Assembly: GCA_937990185.1 (NCBI GenBank)
Contig: CALKBI010000005.1
Coordinates: 1-64,000 of the forward strand
Source: an uncultured Neomegalonema sp.
GTDB taxonomy: Bacteria; Pseudomonadota; Alphaproteobacteria; Rhodobacterales; Rhodobacteraceae
Reading direction: 5' to 3'
DNA: 64,000 bases
In this document: piece by piece, positions 9,208 through 17,893 of the stretch
Layout: each line of letters starts with the position of its first letter
How positions within the stretch are numbered: the stretch's first letter is position 1
The notes under the pieces: generated by a model
What the model saw: only the letters and a program-made list of their open reading frames with translations
Databases searched by the model: none
What the model was told of the DNA's origin: nothing
Position numbers and translations under genes: made by a program

Positions 9208-10536
9208 ATGACCCCGGTAACCGGCCCGCGTGTCCTTGCCATCGCCGTACCTGTCGTTTTGTCAAATGCGACAGTTCCGATTCAAGGAACCATCGACACA
9301 GCGATTATCGGCAACCTCGGATCAGCTTTCGCTCTGGCTGGAGTTGGGATCGGCGCTGAGCTGTTCGCAATCCTTTTCACCAGCTTTAACTTTCTGCAAC
9401 TCGGATGTTCGGGTCAATCCGCACAAGCGCTTGGTGCGCAAAACTATGGACGGGTCCTCAATACTCTCTTCAGGACACTGGTCATCGCGGCCTGTATCGC
9501 AGCGGTTTTGATCCTCTGCCAAAAGCCCTTGCTGTGGCTTGGTCTTCAGATTTTTGAGGGAAGCGTCCAAACCGAAGCCGTCGCATCGCAGTATTTCTCT
9601 ATCCGCATATGGGGCGCGCCGTTCGAACTTGCCAATTATGCGCTTCTCGGTTGGTTTGCCGGGCAAGAGATGACCAATCGATTATTCCAACATCAACTCG
9701 TCATTACCCTATCAAATATTTCTCTCAGTTTGGCACTGGCCGTAGGCTTGGAGATGGGCATAACCGGCGTAGCGATCGCCACCGTCATTGCAAACGGATT
9801 AGGCGTTACGTTTGCTGTTATTGTTGCCCGCAAACGAAAGACACATATCGCACCGAAAGACTGGTGGCTCGACTGGACCCGTATTCTGAACCGTTCAGAG
9901 CTATGGCGCGTGATGGCCATGAACCGCGATATTTTCATTCGCACCGCATTACTGACCTTAGGCTTTGCATGGATCATGCGTCTCGGTAGCCTGCAAGGAG
10001 ACGAGGTGCTCGCGGCCAATATTGTGCTCTGGCAATTCTTCATCGTCTCGGCTTCCGGCTTGGATGGATTCGCAATCGCCGCCGAGACACTCGTTGGGCA
10101 AGCGCGAGGCGCAAAGGACCGCAAGGCATTGCGGCAGGCGGCTGTAATCTCTTCACTCTGGTCCGGTGGATTAGCCGTCGCCGTCGCTTTGCTGTTTACC
10201 GTCATATCGGGAACAGTGATTGATGCGCTCACGAATGTCGAAGAAGTACGCTTAATAGCCCGAGACTTTGCCCTCTGGGCAGCCCTAATCCCAGCCTTTG
10301 GATTTGCCGCTTTCCAACTCGACGGAATTTATATCGGTGCAACCGAGTCAAAGCTTATGCGGAACGCGATGATCTTTTCAGCCGCGATCTATTTTCCTAT
10401 GGCATGGGTGCTGTCACAAAGTTTCGGCAACCATGGTGTCTGGGCGTCGATCTATCTGTTCTTGCTGCTAAGAACCGTCACCCTATTATGGTTTTACCCG
10501 GTGCTGGAGGCACGGACGTCGACACCGATGGCCTGA
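9208..10536 (+). CDS. MATE-family efflux transporter (DinF-like)
   Basis: Inner-membrane multidrug/toxin exporter driven by Na+ or H+, 442 residues with about 12 membrane helices, the usual length. Typical MATE features: the N-terminal VLAIAVPVVLSNATVPIQGTIDTAIIG with the family's P-x-D pattern, then FLQLGCSGQSAQALGAQN, and the symmetrical second half from about residue 230. The arrangement resembles the DinF/NorM subgroup lacking long tails. Its last 43 bases overlap the end of pyrD on the other strand (convergent), so there is no room for a separate terminator. The substrate cannot be predicted. Confidence 0.92.
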   Translation: MTPVTGPRVLAIAVPVVLSNATVPIQGTIDTAIIGNLGSAFALAGVGIGAELFAILFTSFNFLQLGCSGQSAQALGAQNYGRVLNTLFRTLVIAACIAAVLILCQKPLLWLGLQIFEGSVQTEAVASQYFSIRIWGAPFELANYALLGWFAGQEMTNRLFQHQLVITLSNISLSLALAVGLEMGITGVAIATVIANGLGVTFAVIVARKRKTHIAPKDWWLDWTRILNRSELWRVMAMNRDIFIRTALLTLGFAWIMRLGSLQGDEVLAANIVLWQFFIVSASGLDGFAIAAETLVGQARGAKDRKALRQAAVISSLWSGGLAVAVALLFTVISGTVIDALTNVEEVRLIARDFALWAALIPAFGFAAFQLDGIYIGATESKLMRNAMIFSAAIYFPMAWVLSQSFGNHGVWASIYLFLLLRTVTLLWFYPVLEARTSTPMA

Positions 10537-11564
10537 GAAATATTCGTATAGCCATCACGCTCCAACAGTTTCGCCAAACCTTTTACAATCTGCGGGACCA
10601 GCCCCATACCATGATATGAGAGCGCCGTGTATAACTGGACGAGGGACGCTCCAGCGCGAATTTTTTCATAAGCTTGTTCCGCAGAAGCAACCCCGCCAAC
10701 ACCGATCAATGGAATGTTTCCACCCGTCACTTCAGCCACACGCTTGAGAACCGCCGTCGATTTTTCAAACAACGGTTGCCCGGAAAGCCCGCCCGCTTCT
10801 CCCTGATAATTCGAACGCAAACCCTGACGATCAAGCGTCGTGTTGGTCGCGACGATCCCATCAATTTTCTGATCCATACAAACCTCGACCACATCAACCA
10901 ACTGCGCGTCCGACAAATCCGGTGCGAGCTTTAGCAAGACAGGCTTTTCCGCTGCCACATCATCACGCGCGGTAAGCACAGCACGGATTAGCTCTTCCAG
11001 CGCGGTCTTTTCTTGCAGGTCGCGCAAGCCTTTGGTGTTTGGAGAAGATACGTTGATTGTGAAAAAATCGGAACAATCAGCAAGCCTTGTCAGCACAGTG
11101 ACATAATCTGCTACGCGATCTTTAGATAATTTATTTGCGCCAAGGTTCACACCAATAGGGCCACGCGCCGGATGCGCCTTTAGGAACAAGCGCTGCCGCA
11201 CGGCTTCAACGCCTTCATTGTTAAAGCCAAACCGATTAATCGCGGCCTCATCATCCGGCAACCGAAAGAGGCGAGGCTTCAGGTTCCCATATTGCGCGAC
11301 GGGCGTAACCGCTCCGACTTCGACAAATGAGAATCCACAATTCAGAAGCGGGCCAACCGCCTCGGCATTTTTATCAAATCCCGCCGCAAGACCAAGCGGG
11401 TGCGCCAAGTCAAAACCTAGAACTTTACTACGAAGAACACCGGGAACCGCAACATTCCATTTCGGGACAAGACCCGCGCGCAGGCCGTTAATCGCCACAC
11501 GATGCGCACGTTCAGGATCAAGAGAACGAACAGCGCGCAAGCCGAGATCAGTTAGTGTCGTCAT
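10494..11564 (-). CDS. pyrD: quinone-dependent dihydroorotate dehydrogenase (class 2)
   Basis: Fourth step of pyrimidine synthesis: oxidises dihydroorotate to orotate with FMN and passes electrons to membrane ubiquinone. Length 356 fits class 2. An N-terminal membrane-associated helical extension precedes the barrel. Visible motifs are LGLAAGFDKNAEAVGPL, RFGFNNEGVEAV, and FFTINVSSPNTKGLRDLQ (the class 2 catalytic Ser region). VLLKLAPDLSD, VATNTTLDR and the phosphate-binding IPLIGVGGVAS follow. Its start overlaps the stop of the DUF952 gene in ATGA, a pairing often seen in alphaproteobacteria. Convergent overlap with the MATE gene at the 3' end. Confidence 0.96.
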   Translation of the reverse strand: MTTLTDLGLRAVRSLDPERAHRVAINGLRAGLVPKWNVAVPGVLRSKVLGFDLAHPLGLAAGFDKNAEAVGPLLNCGFSFVEVGAVTPVAQYGNLKPRLFRLPDDEAAINRFGFNNEGVEAVRQRLFLKAHPARGPIGVNLGANKLSKDRVADYVTVLTRLADCSDFFTINVSSPNTKGLRDLQEKTALEELIRAVLTARDDVAAEKPVLLKLAPDLSDAQLVDVVEVCMDQKIDGIVATNTTLDRQGLRSNYQGEAGGLSGQPLFEKSTAVLKRVAEVTGGNIPLIGVGGVASAEQAYEKIRAGASLVQLYTALSYHGMGLVPQIVKGLAKLLERDGYTNISQAIGVDVRASSTG

Positions 11565-11902
11565 ACAGCCTCTACTGGAAATTCATGTGAGCCGGCAGCG
11601 TTCAAAGGCAAAGGCTTGCACCAAGCAGCTTCGCCAACTTTTAACGAGCGATACAAATGGGGGAACAATGCTCCGCCCCGCGAAGGCTCCCACTTCATCT
11701 TTTCGCCCAGCGCATCAGCATCCACTGCGATGATAACCAATCCTTCTCGCCCGGCGAAATGCTTTGCCGCTGTCTCTCGCATTTGCTCTGCCGTGGAGAA
11801 ATGAATGTAACCGTCTTGTAAGTCGATCTCTGCGCCGGTGAACGCGCCAGCCTCGACAGCAGATTGCCAAAGCGCCGCGTCGCAAATTTTATAGATGAAC
11901 AT
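11561..11902 (-). CDS. DUF952 family protein
   Basis: Small cytosolic protein of the DUF952 family, about 113 residues. It starts MFIYKICDAALWQSA, has DGYIHFSTAEQMRETA and ends with the FPHLYRSL and PLPL segments that define the family. No biochemical role is established; the conserved His, Ser and Arg suggest a ligand or ADP-ribose-type pocket, but that is not proven. I chose the ATG at 11902 because it has GGGGA five bases upstream and matches the family N-terminus; an ATG at 11914 would add four residues. Overlaps pyrD by four bases. Confidence 0.85.
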   Translation of the reverse strand: MFIYKICDAALWQSAVEAGAFTGAEIDLQDGYIHFSTAEQMRETAAKHFAGREGLVIIAVDADALGEKMKWEPSRGGALFPHLYRSLKVGEAAWCKPLPLNAAGSHEFPVEAV

Positions 11903-11993
11903 TCGAATCCCCATTTTTGCAGGGGAAGAACTACGCCGACACCTTTCGCATCACAAGCGGTACATTCGAATTTTCAGCGACCTGAAAGATATA

Positions 11994-13385
11994 TTATTCA
12001 CCTGGAGCGGGATCTTTACGAGCGCGTTCTGCTCGCGCAGCTTCGCGCTCTTCCAGCCACCAACGCGGCGGTGCATATCGCGCCCAACGAAGGAAACGCG
12101 GAACCCAAGCCATGATTCCTTTCGTCTCCATCCACATCGCATAGCGGACGTAAACCGGGTCGTGTGACAGATGGCGCTCTTCGGTACGAGCGCGGATGTA
12201 ATAGATCAGATTGACGCCGACCAAACGCAGCGTGCGCGTCAAGGCATCTGTCCAGTGACCGCTCCACCCTTGTCCGCGAAAACCCATCACGAAGGGCGCA
12301 ATGAAAGGCAATGCCTCAAACCACCAACTCAGATTTTTTGACAGATATGCGGGATGCTTGCACCAGCGATACGGACCGTTAGTAATGATCCCGCGATGAG
12401 TCAGATTTGAAAACCGCAAGCCAAAGCTGACCGAAGCCCACGTATAAATACCCATCAATCCAAGAATGATCACCGCAAAAACAACACGCAGAACGGGATA
12501 ACCTTCCAACGCGGTCGCCCAGTCCAATTCCGTCCGATAAGCAAAATAATTCGGCCCGACTAACCCCCAAAAAGGTTGGTAACAAATCACCGCAGGAATC
12601 CAGCCCGACCATGTTGGTTCAGCGCTGCGGATATGGCTATCAAACAACCGAACGGTCAATGCATAGCCAACAACGATGACGCCAACATCAACCAGAATGA
12701 GGATATCATAGAGAATGCGCTGCCAAGCGATAATATCGAGCTGAGCTGCATCCCATGTGAAGGCAGGAATTTCAGTGACACGCAGATGATTTATATTGCC
12801 GTGAAAATAGCTGAACATCAGCGGCAGGAAGAAACCCTTGACCAACCACCCAAGCGCGTGTTGACGCAACTTACCAAGATCAACGGCCTCTGACCACCCA
12901 AGCATCAGCGCGCCGACATGCCAATACCCGTCGCGCGGCTCTTTCATCCGTCCGTCAATCCAGAAAAAGTAAACCGGAGAGATGACCAAAAATAATGGAA
13001 TGACGACGATAAGCACATCCCAGAACGGCTCAAAAAGGGCCGCCTGATATTCGGGAAAGATCAGATAAATAAGCGCAATGATGGCAAGCGTCGTCCATAG
13101 ACCTACCAACTTGATTGCGACGCGTGCAATGCTGGCCTCACTGACGCGTGGTTTCATCGACCAATCAAGCCCGGTGTCTTCATTGCGATAGGTTCGCAGG
13201 ATCAGAAACTCAAGCACGATCACCGGAATAGCAAAGCTCGCACAGGCGATCAGAGTTGCCGCAATATTCGAAATTTCAGGGGCGTTACGCAACAACCAAA
13301 CTGAACCCAAAAAGCAAGCAACACCAATCCAGTTGATACTTTGTAGAGTAACAGAACGCGGGCAACCTGAAGAATGATCACTCAT
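11994..13385 (-). CDS. polytopic membrane protein with C-terminal ICMT/PEMT-like methyltransferase domain
   Basis: Integral membrane protein, 463 residues, about ten hydrophobic segments. The last 170 residues carry the isoprenylcysteine carboxyl methyltransferase / phospholipid methyltransferase signature: RGIITNGPYRWCKHPAYLSKNLSWW (positions about 330-355) and YYIRARTEERHLSHDPVYVRY (about 405-425). These are the two SAM-contact motifs of the family. The N-terminal 250 residues are a separate membrane region I cannot assign. A basic tail (EEREAARAERARKDPAPGE) ends the protein in the cytoplasm. The start overlaps the end of the EAL-like gene by four bases, so they are translationally coupled. 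The methyl acceptor is unknown; bacteria do not prenylate proteins as eukaryotes do, so a lipid or small molecule is likelier. Confidence 0.82.
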   Translation of the reverse strand: MSDHSSGCPRSVTLQSINWIGVACFLGSVWLLRNAPEISNIAATLIACASFAIPVIVLEFLILRTYRNEDTGLDWSMKPRVSEASIARVAIKLVGLWTTLAIIALIYLIFPEYQAALFEPFWDVLIVVIPLFLVISPVYFFWIDGRMKEPRDGYWHVGALMLGWSEAVDLGKLRQHALGWLVKGFFLPLMFSYFHGNINHLRVTEIPAFTWDAAQLDIIAWQRILYDILILVDVGVIVVGYALTVRLFDSHIRSAEPTWSGWIPAVICYQPFWGLVGPNYFAYRTELDWATALEGYPVLRVVFAVIILGLMGIYTWASVSFGLRFSNLTHRGIITNGPYRWCKHPAYLSKNLSWWFEALPFIAPFVMGFRGQGWSGHWTDALTRTLRLVGVNLIYYIRARTEERHLSHDPVYVRYAMWMETKGIMAWVPRFLRWARYAPPRWWLEEREAARAERARKDPAPGE

Positions 13386-14689
13386 GTAGTGGGTTCCAAG
13401 ACCCTTGCAGGCCCAAGGCCATCACCAGTCACCAACGCGGGTTCGAGCGTACGGACAGTCTCCATGTCATCTTTGCTCGCCACTGCACCACCGATCAACG
13501 CTATATCATGCATAGCGAGTGCTTGTGCGAGACGGCGCGGATCACCACCCTGTTCACGGGCGCTGTTCGCCATCGCAAGAGCATCAACAATAATGAAACG
13601 CATACCCGATGTCGCCATTCCAGCAAGATCGAGCGACCAATCTCGAACTTCTTCCATGGCAAACTTGCACCCATGTTCAGCAAGCGCAGCAAGAGTATCG
13701 CGGGCCGCCGCATCAAATCCATGTTGTTGCGTTAACACCGTCAACCGAAGCTGTAAGGCGTGTGACGTTCCAATCGCCGTCAATATCTCGTTTCGCACTG
13801 ACACGTCCGAAAGCATCTCGGGTGACATCCGCACCAATAGCAAAATTGGACGACCCGCTTCTTCCAATTCAGTAGAAACTTGTATGGCGTGTCTCAACAA
13901 TACCGATGCGGCATTTTCTATTTCAGCACTTTGCATAGAGAGAATAAAGGCAACGGGCGCACCAAGGTCAGGGTTGAATACTGGGGCAAGGCTTACATCC
14001 GGCACCGCCATGCTCGGCATTTCGGATGCGTTTGACTCTTCGGCGCCTTGCCCTTCGGTATTCTCACCACCAGTCGCACCGCCTGCACGCGCTATCAATG
14101 AACGCACATCACCGACATTTGCACTAGACATGTCGACAGCAGAGGACGGAGTCGAAAGAGTATCGGTTAAGTTCAGGGTCCCATCATGCGATTCGACCTG
14201 CCGGTTCATTCTGTCTTCAATCGCAACAAGACGTAGGTTCACGTCATCTACACGTGAATTCACTCCGTCAACACGCGAGCTAAGGACAGGCAATTCATCG
14301 AAGCGCGCGATAAAATCCGGTTCAGAAGAATTCTCAGTTTGCAACGCGACCACATCTGTCCGAAGGCCATCGATGAGCGGTTGAAATGTATTTGCATCAT
14401 TAGCCGAGGCCGCTGCAATTTGCTCAATGACGTCGGCAAGTTCTTCGATCACTTCGTTGGTTTTTTCGATATCGGCCCGTAAATTTTCATTTGTTTTTTG
14501 TAGTTCGGCAATTTCAGACGAAAAATCAGTAGACTCGTCATCAGTATAAAGCCGGAGCGCCAATGCTAATGCAGCTCCTGCAATTGCGATAGCGAGTGCA
14601 GCAGGCCATAGCGAGCTTAGAGTCACTGCCAAAACAACCGCAATCAGTATGCAGATCGCAAACAGAATAATTGGCAGGTGCTTATTCAA
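13382..14689 (-). CDS. membrane-anchored coiled-coil protein with degenerate EAL domain (TipF-like architecture)
   Basis: 435 residues: two N-terminal membrane helices (about 5-23 and 27-46), a coiled coil (55-165), a Ser/Ala/Gly-rich linker (165-230) and an EAL-like domain (235-430). The fold is recognisable from GCKFAMEEVRDWS and DIALIGGAVASKDDMETV, which sit where active enzymes have LDDFG and xIAEGVE. The EAL signature itself is FILS (248-251), and the DD and Lys-x-Asp positions are replaced, so c-di-GMP hydrolysis is very unlikely. Caulobacter TipF, a flagellar-pole c-di-GMP receptor, has the same order of parts. Orthology is an inference, and whether c-di-GMP is still bound cannot be read. 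Coupled to the methyltransferase-like gene. Confidence 0.78.
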   Translation of the reverse strand: MNKHLPIILFAICILIAVVLAVTLSSLWPAALAIAIAGAALALALRLYTDDESTDFSSEIAELQKTNENLRADIEKTNEVIEELADVIEQIAAASANDANTFQPLIDGLRTDVVALQTENSSEPDFIARFDELPVLSSRVDGVNSRVDDVNLRLVAIEDRMNRQVESHDGTLNLTDTLSTPSSAVDMSSANVGDVRSLIARAGGATGGENTEGQGAEESNASEMPSMAVPDVSLAPVFNPDLGAPVAFILSMQSAEIENAASVLLRHAIQVSTELEEAGRPILLLVRMSPEMLSDVSVRNEILTAIGTSHALQLRLTVLTQQHGFDAAARDTLAALAEHGCKFAMEEVRDWSLDLAGMATSGMRFIIVDALAMANSAREQGGDPRRLAQALAMHDIALIGGAVASKDDMETVRTLEPALVTGDGLGPARVLEPTT

Positions 14690-14977
14690 CTACTATCTCA
14701 CACATATCTCAACGGCTTGACCACTATGTTGGCCCTGCGTCTGTTTCGCATTTTTCTTTTGATATACGGTTAACCTACGCAACAAGAACTCTTGTCCGTA
14801 GAATAACGTTCACACCCCTCACGCCAATTTGTGCACCAAATGCAAGCAACAAACCGCAGTAATGGGGCTTTTGCCGCAATGTCCTTGATCGGATGCATAT
14901 TTTCACATGCAATCGGACAAAATATCGGATCGCAGGACTTACCTACGAATCTCTCAGTTCGGCAAAGTTAGATTTTA

Positions 14978-15604
14978 TTAACTTACGTTCGCGCGCTCCG
15001 CAGCGACCTCGGCATTAACCAAAGGAACACGAATTCCGGGCTGGGTATATTTCGGATCATAAGGCTCACGCGCGAAAACTTCACGAACCATCGGACGGAA
15101 GAAATCGAGCGGAAGATCTTTGTAGTCAGGATCAAAACTCGCTTGGTCCCATCTTTCACAGAATGTCGCGCAATCATCAAAATAGGCATGGCCAGAAAAT
15201 TGATCACGCTTATGCGGGTTTCCGCCGACATGCTGCGCGTAATAGATCATCTGAAAATCGCCGTGCTTTTCGACCGTCCAGGTACATTGCTCACGCACAA
15301 AAGGCTTTATGATCGTCGCGGCGTATTCGTCATGATTATAGGGAGCGTAAATATCTCCGATATCATGCAACAGCGTAGAGACAACCCAATCAATATCCGC
15401 ACCGTCATACCAAGCCCGTGTTGCCGACTGCACTGAATGGCCTAAGCGGGTAACTTTATAGCCCGACAGGCTTTCATCCAGATCACGTAAAGCATCAAGC
15501 AATCGATCTGCCGTCCCTTTCGTATATTCAATTTCATGCTCGGTCAGGAATGCATAATCTTCAGCATCACCATCCTTCATTTGAGAAAATTTTACCTGAT
15601 CCAT
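14978..15604 (-). CDS. HD-domain mixed-valent diiron oxygenase-like protein (PhnZ/TmpB-like)
   Basis: 208-residue HD-domain protein. Next to a PhyH-family gene, it fits the HD-domain oxygenases (PhnZ, TmpB) that cleave C-P bonds, rather than phosphohydrolases. All expected diiron ligands are visible: H56 (RLGHSVQ), H80-D81 (LLHDIGD), H91 (YNHDEYA), H114 (VEKHGDF) and D153 (CERWDQA). From memory, PhnZ has a Tyr ten and a Glu seven residues before the first ligand His and a Lys four after the HxxxK His. Here the corresponding residues are Leu46, Tyr49 and Gln118. So the metal site is conserved but the substrate pocket differs, and 2-aminoethylphosphonate may not be the substrate. It starts 7 bp after the PhyH stop, surely one transcript. 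Confidence 0.75.
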   Translation of the reverse strand: MDQVKFSQMKDGDAEDYAFLTEHEIEYTKGTADRLLDALRDLDESLSGYKVTRLGHSVQSATRAWYDGADIDWVVSTLLHDIGDIYAPYNHDEYAATIIKPFVREQCTWTVEKHGDFQMIYYAQHVGGNPHKRDQFSGHAYFDDCATFCERWDQASFDPDYKDLPLDFFRPMVREVFAREPYDPKYTQPGIRVPLVNAEVAAERANVS

Positions 15605-15611
15605 AACAGCC

Positions 15612-16475
15612 TCACATGCTTGCCGTATACGTGTTCAACTCACCGATCGCGCCCTCTGCCAAAGCGGCACGTTGCGCCTCGCGAATTTCTTCATAAATCG
15701 AAAGAGACGCTGTGTCGAACTCCCGAGCAGGCGGCGCAAAATGTATAAAACTACCCGCACGGTCAACACCTCGCGCCAGCATCGCATAATCACGTTCGGC
15801 CACTTCTTGACGCGCGTTTGGATTTACAAACCGGATGGCTAAGCCAATCCGTCGATCTTTAGATGTATTCGGACCCGAAGCATGAAAAAGCAGCCCGTGA
15901 TGGAGGCTCATTTCTCCGGGGGAAAGTTCAATATTCGTCGCATCGGCCTCATCCACCTCAACCGCGATTTCCTGCCCCCGCGATAAAAGATTGTCAGCAT
16001 CAAACGTATCATTGTGCGGAACGATCGCTTGCTTATGAGATCCTGCTACAAACCGCATACACCCGGACGCAACCGACACATCGGACAAAGCAATCCATGC
16101 CGTGACTTGATCTGACGTCGCGCCAAGCCCCCAATAGGTAAGGTCTTGATGCCAGGAAACGACTTTGGTTGAGTCTGCTTCCTTGATGAAGAAGTCCGCA
16201 CCCCAGATCATCAAATCGGGACCAAGAATGCCTTCAACGGCATCCAACACTGCACGATCCAGCGCAAGGTCAGAGACAAACGGCAAAACGATATGCGGAC
16301 TTGTGCGAAGGTACTGGCTGACATCATGTGGTATGTCACGAGCTGCGTATCGAACTTCAATGTCTTCCAGCTTCTTACGCAAATTGATTGCCGCATCCTC
16401 GGGCATGACACGCAAAGGAAATAAGAAACCATCCCGCCAGTATTGGGCAACCTGATCTTCAGTAAGTTTTGGCAT
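15612..16475 (-). CDS. phytanoyl-CoA dioxygenase (PhyH) family Fe(II)/2-oxoglutarate oxygenase, PhnY/TmpA-like
   Basis: Non-haem iron, 2-oxoglutarate-dependent hydroxylase of 287 residues. The facial triad is visible: H109-x-D111 in VSWHQDLTYWG and H198 in LHHGLLFHASGPN, with R209, eleven residues later, placed to bind the 2-oxoglutarate carboxylate. ALSDVSVASGCMRFVAGSHK is the conserved strand pair. In PhnY/PhnZ and TmpA/TmpB systems such an enzyme hydroxylates a phosphonate next to phosphorus and the HD oxygenase then breaks the C-P bond. The same two-gene layout is seen here, first enzyme upstream. No phosphonate transporter lies within the window. AAGGA seven bases before the ATG supports the start. 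The gene has its own promoter space, since a terminator (16534-16562) insulates it upstream. Confidence 0.82.
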   Translation of the reverse strand: MPKLTEDQVAQYWRDGFLFPLRVMPEDAAINLRKKLEDIEVRYAARDIPHDVSQYLRTSPHIVLPFVSDLALDRAVLDAVEGILGPDLMIWGADFFIKEADSTKVVSWHQDLTYWGLGATSDQVTAWIALSDVSVASGCMRFVAGSHKQAIVPHNDTFDADNLLSRGQEIAVEVDEADATNIELSPGEMSLHHGLLFHASGPNTSKDRRIGLAIRFVNPNARQEVAERDYAMLARGVDRAGSFIHFAPPAREFDTASLSIYEEIREAQRAALAEGAIGELNTYTASM

Positions 16476-16533
16476 GAGCAGTCCTTGATAATGCGTCTAT
16501 ATTCGGCCATGCAAAGACAAAATCGTCAAACAA

Positions 16534-16562
16534 AAAAAGCGACGCACAAGGCGTCGCTTTTT
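16534..16562 (-). terminator. strong Rho-independent terminator for the His-rich outer-membrane protein gene
   Basis: AGCGACGC (16538-16545), loop ACAAG, GCGTCGCT (16551-16558), extended by A/T pairs (16534-16537 with 16559-16562), so it could work in both directions. It separates the outer-membrane protein gene from the PhyH/HD operon. Confidence 0.85.
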
Positions 16563-16599
16563 GTTTCTCATCACATAGAGTCAGCGCTCAAGCGCTGGA

Positions 16600-17718
16600 T
16601 TAGAAGCCGTAACGTGCGCCGACAAGTACGTTGTGGCTATCAACATCTATCTCTGCCGTCGATGCTACGCCCACATCGACATCGACATCAATAAAGTTAG
16701 TATAACGGTACAACGCTTCGACAGCGATACGATCTGTCACGTCATAGCTCAGGCCCGCGTCAAGGTGATATCCGAAGGCGGTGTCACTATCATCCAGAAA
16801 AGTTCCGCCACCGGGAACATCAACCGAATGACCATCAAAATCGACCCGACCTATACCGACACCACCACCAACAGTACCATTCAAGCGTTGGATAAGCGGC
16901 ACATCAACATAGGCGTTCACGAAACCATAGACTGTACTGACTTCGCCGTCCGCAGCTGATGTGAAGTTATTTTCACCGAAGTTGTGACTGCTCACATCCG
17001 CTGTCTGATATCCGACTTCAGCTTCGAGACGATAGCCGAGCCCGTTGGCTGTCTTTGCTCCCCAGCCGACAACACCAGCAATATTATATCCGGTTTCTTC
17101 GTAATCGGTATTAACACTGCCATCTGGCAATCTGAACGACGTATCACGAATGTTACTGATGCCGCCCCGAGCGCCGACATAAACACGGCTGCTCCACCCG
17201 GCTGCTGCGACAACAGGTGCGGCTGCGAGGGGCGGAAGTGGTGCAGGAACAACAACTGGCGCAGGCGCAGGAATAACCGGCGCAGGCTTGATATTGATCA
17301 CAGTTTCCGTAACGGCTGGCGCAGCATGATGTGTCACTACAGGCGCCGGATGATGTGTGACGATTGGTGCAGCATGATGCGTCAAAACCGGAGCAGCGTG
17401 GTGCGTCACGATCGGTGCAGCGTGGTGCGTCACGATCGGTGCAGCATGATGCGTAATGATCGGTGCTGGCGCAGCGTGCGTCGTAATTGCTGGCGCTGCA
17501 TGGGTCGTGACCGCAGGTAACGCCTCATGACTAATTACCGGCAATGTATTTGTAGATAGCTCAGTCGTAGCACAGCAATTTACCGTCCCATGACCGTAAG
17601 GGATATTCACCGTTCCACCACTTGCATGTGGAACGCCGTTGATAATGATATCGTTCGCAATGGCAGCCTGACTCATCAAGACCAACACCGCAGTGCCGTT
17701 AAGCAAATTCTTCAACAT
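16600..17718 (-). CDS. outer-membrane beta-barrel protein with periplasmic His-rich octapeptide repeats
   Basis: 372 residues. A signal peptide, MLKNLLNGTAVLVLMSQAAIA, is probably cleaved before NDI. Residues 65-137 carry about eight copies of an eight-residue unit close to THHAAPIV, then a Pro/Ala/Val linker to 172. Residues 173-372 form a small beta-barrel of the OmpA/Opa-like (OMP_b-brl) type: amphipathic strands such as GLGYRLEAEVGYQT, a GVGIG turn, and a C-terminal strand VLVGARYGF ending in Phe, as required for outer-membrane insertion. The paired His residues suggest metal binding in the periplasm, which is inference. Monocistronic, with a strong terminator after it. Family of the barrel is fairly sure; function is not known. 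Confidence 0.85.
   Translation of the reverse strand: MLKNLLNGTAVLVLMSQAAIANDIIINGVPHASGGTVNIPYGHGTVNCCATTELSTNTLPVISHEALPAVTTHAAPAITTHAAPAPIITHHAAPIVTHHAAPIVTHHAAPVLTHHAAPIVTHHPAPVVTHHAAPAVTETVINIKPAPVIPAPAPVVVPAPLPPLAAAPVVAAAGWSSRVYVGARGGISNIRDTSFRLPDGSVNTDYEETGYNIAGVVGWGAKTANGLGYRLEAEVGYQTADVSSHNFGENNFTSAADGEVSTVYGFVNAYVDVPLIQRLNGTVGGGVGIGRVDFDGHSVDVPGGGTFLDDSDTAFGYHLDAGLSYDVTDRIAVEALYRYTNFIDVDVDVGVASTAEIDVDSHNVLVGARYGF
17308..17526 (-). repeat. in-frame 24-bp tandem repeats encoding His-rich octapeptides
   Basis: About eight imperfect 24-bp units inside the outer-membrane protein gene (codons 65-137). The middle copies around 17390-17450 are nearly identical at DNA level (GTGCGTCACGATCGGTGCA), while the outer ones have drifted, which points to growth by slippage or unequal recombination. 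Confidence 0.85.
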
Positions 17719-17893
17719 GGCAGACTGTCACCTTCCGTAATTCAAACAGTACACGGATGAATTTGCAGAAGCCGAATGGTTAAAGTCTATAAATATTTTT
17801 ATCTATACTGTGTATTTATAAGTATTTATGCATTAATTTGAAAAATATACTACAAATAGCAAGCTTAAAGATTAATATACACTGAACATTCGC

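Noticed and set aside
13374-14384. 336-codon open frame on the plus strand
   Set aside because: Antisense to the EAL-like gene; Ser/Arg/Thr-rich translation with no domain, while the minus strand reads a coherent membrane, coiled-coil and EAL-like protein.
17308-17526. Regular 24-bp repeats considered as a CRISPR-like array
   Set aside because: Units are contiguous with no unique spacers, stay in frame and encode a His-rich peptide repeat; no cas genes nearby.
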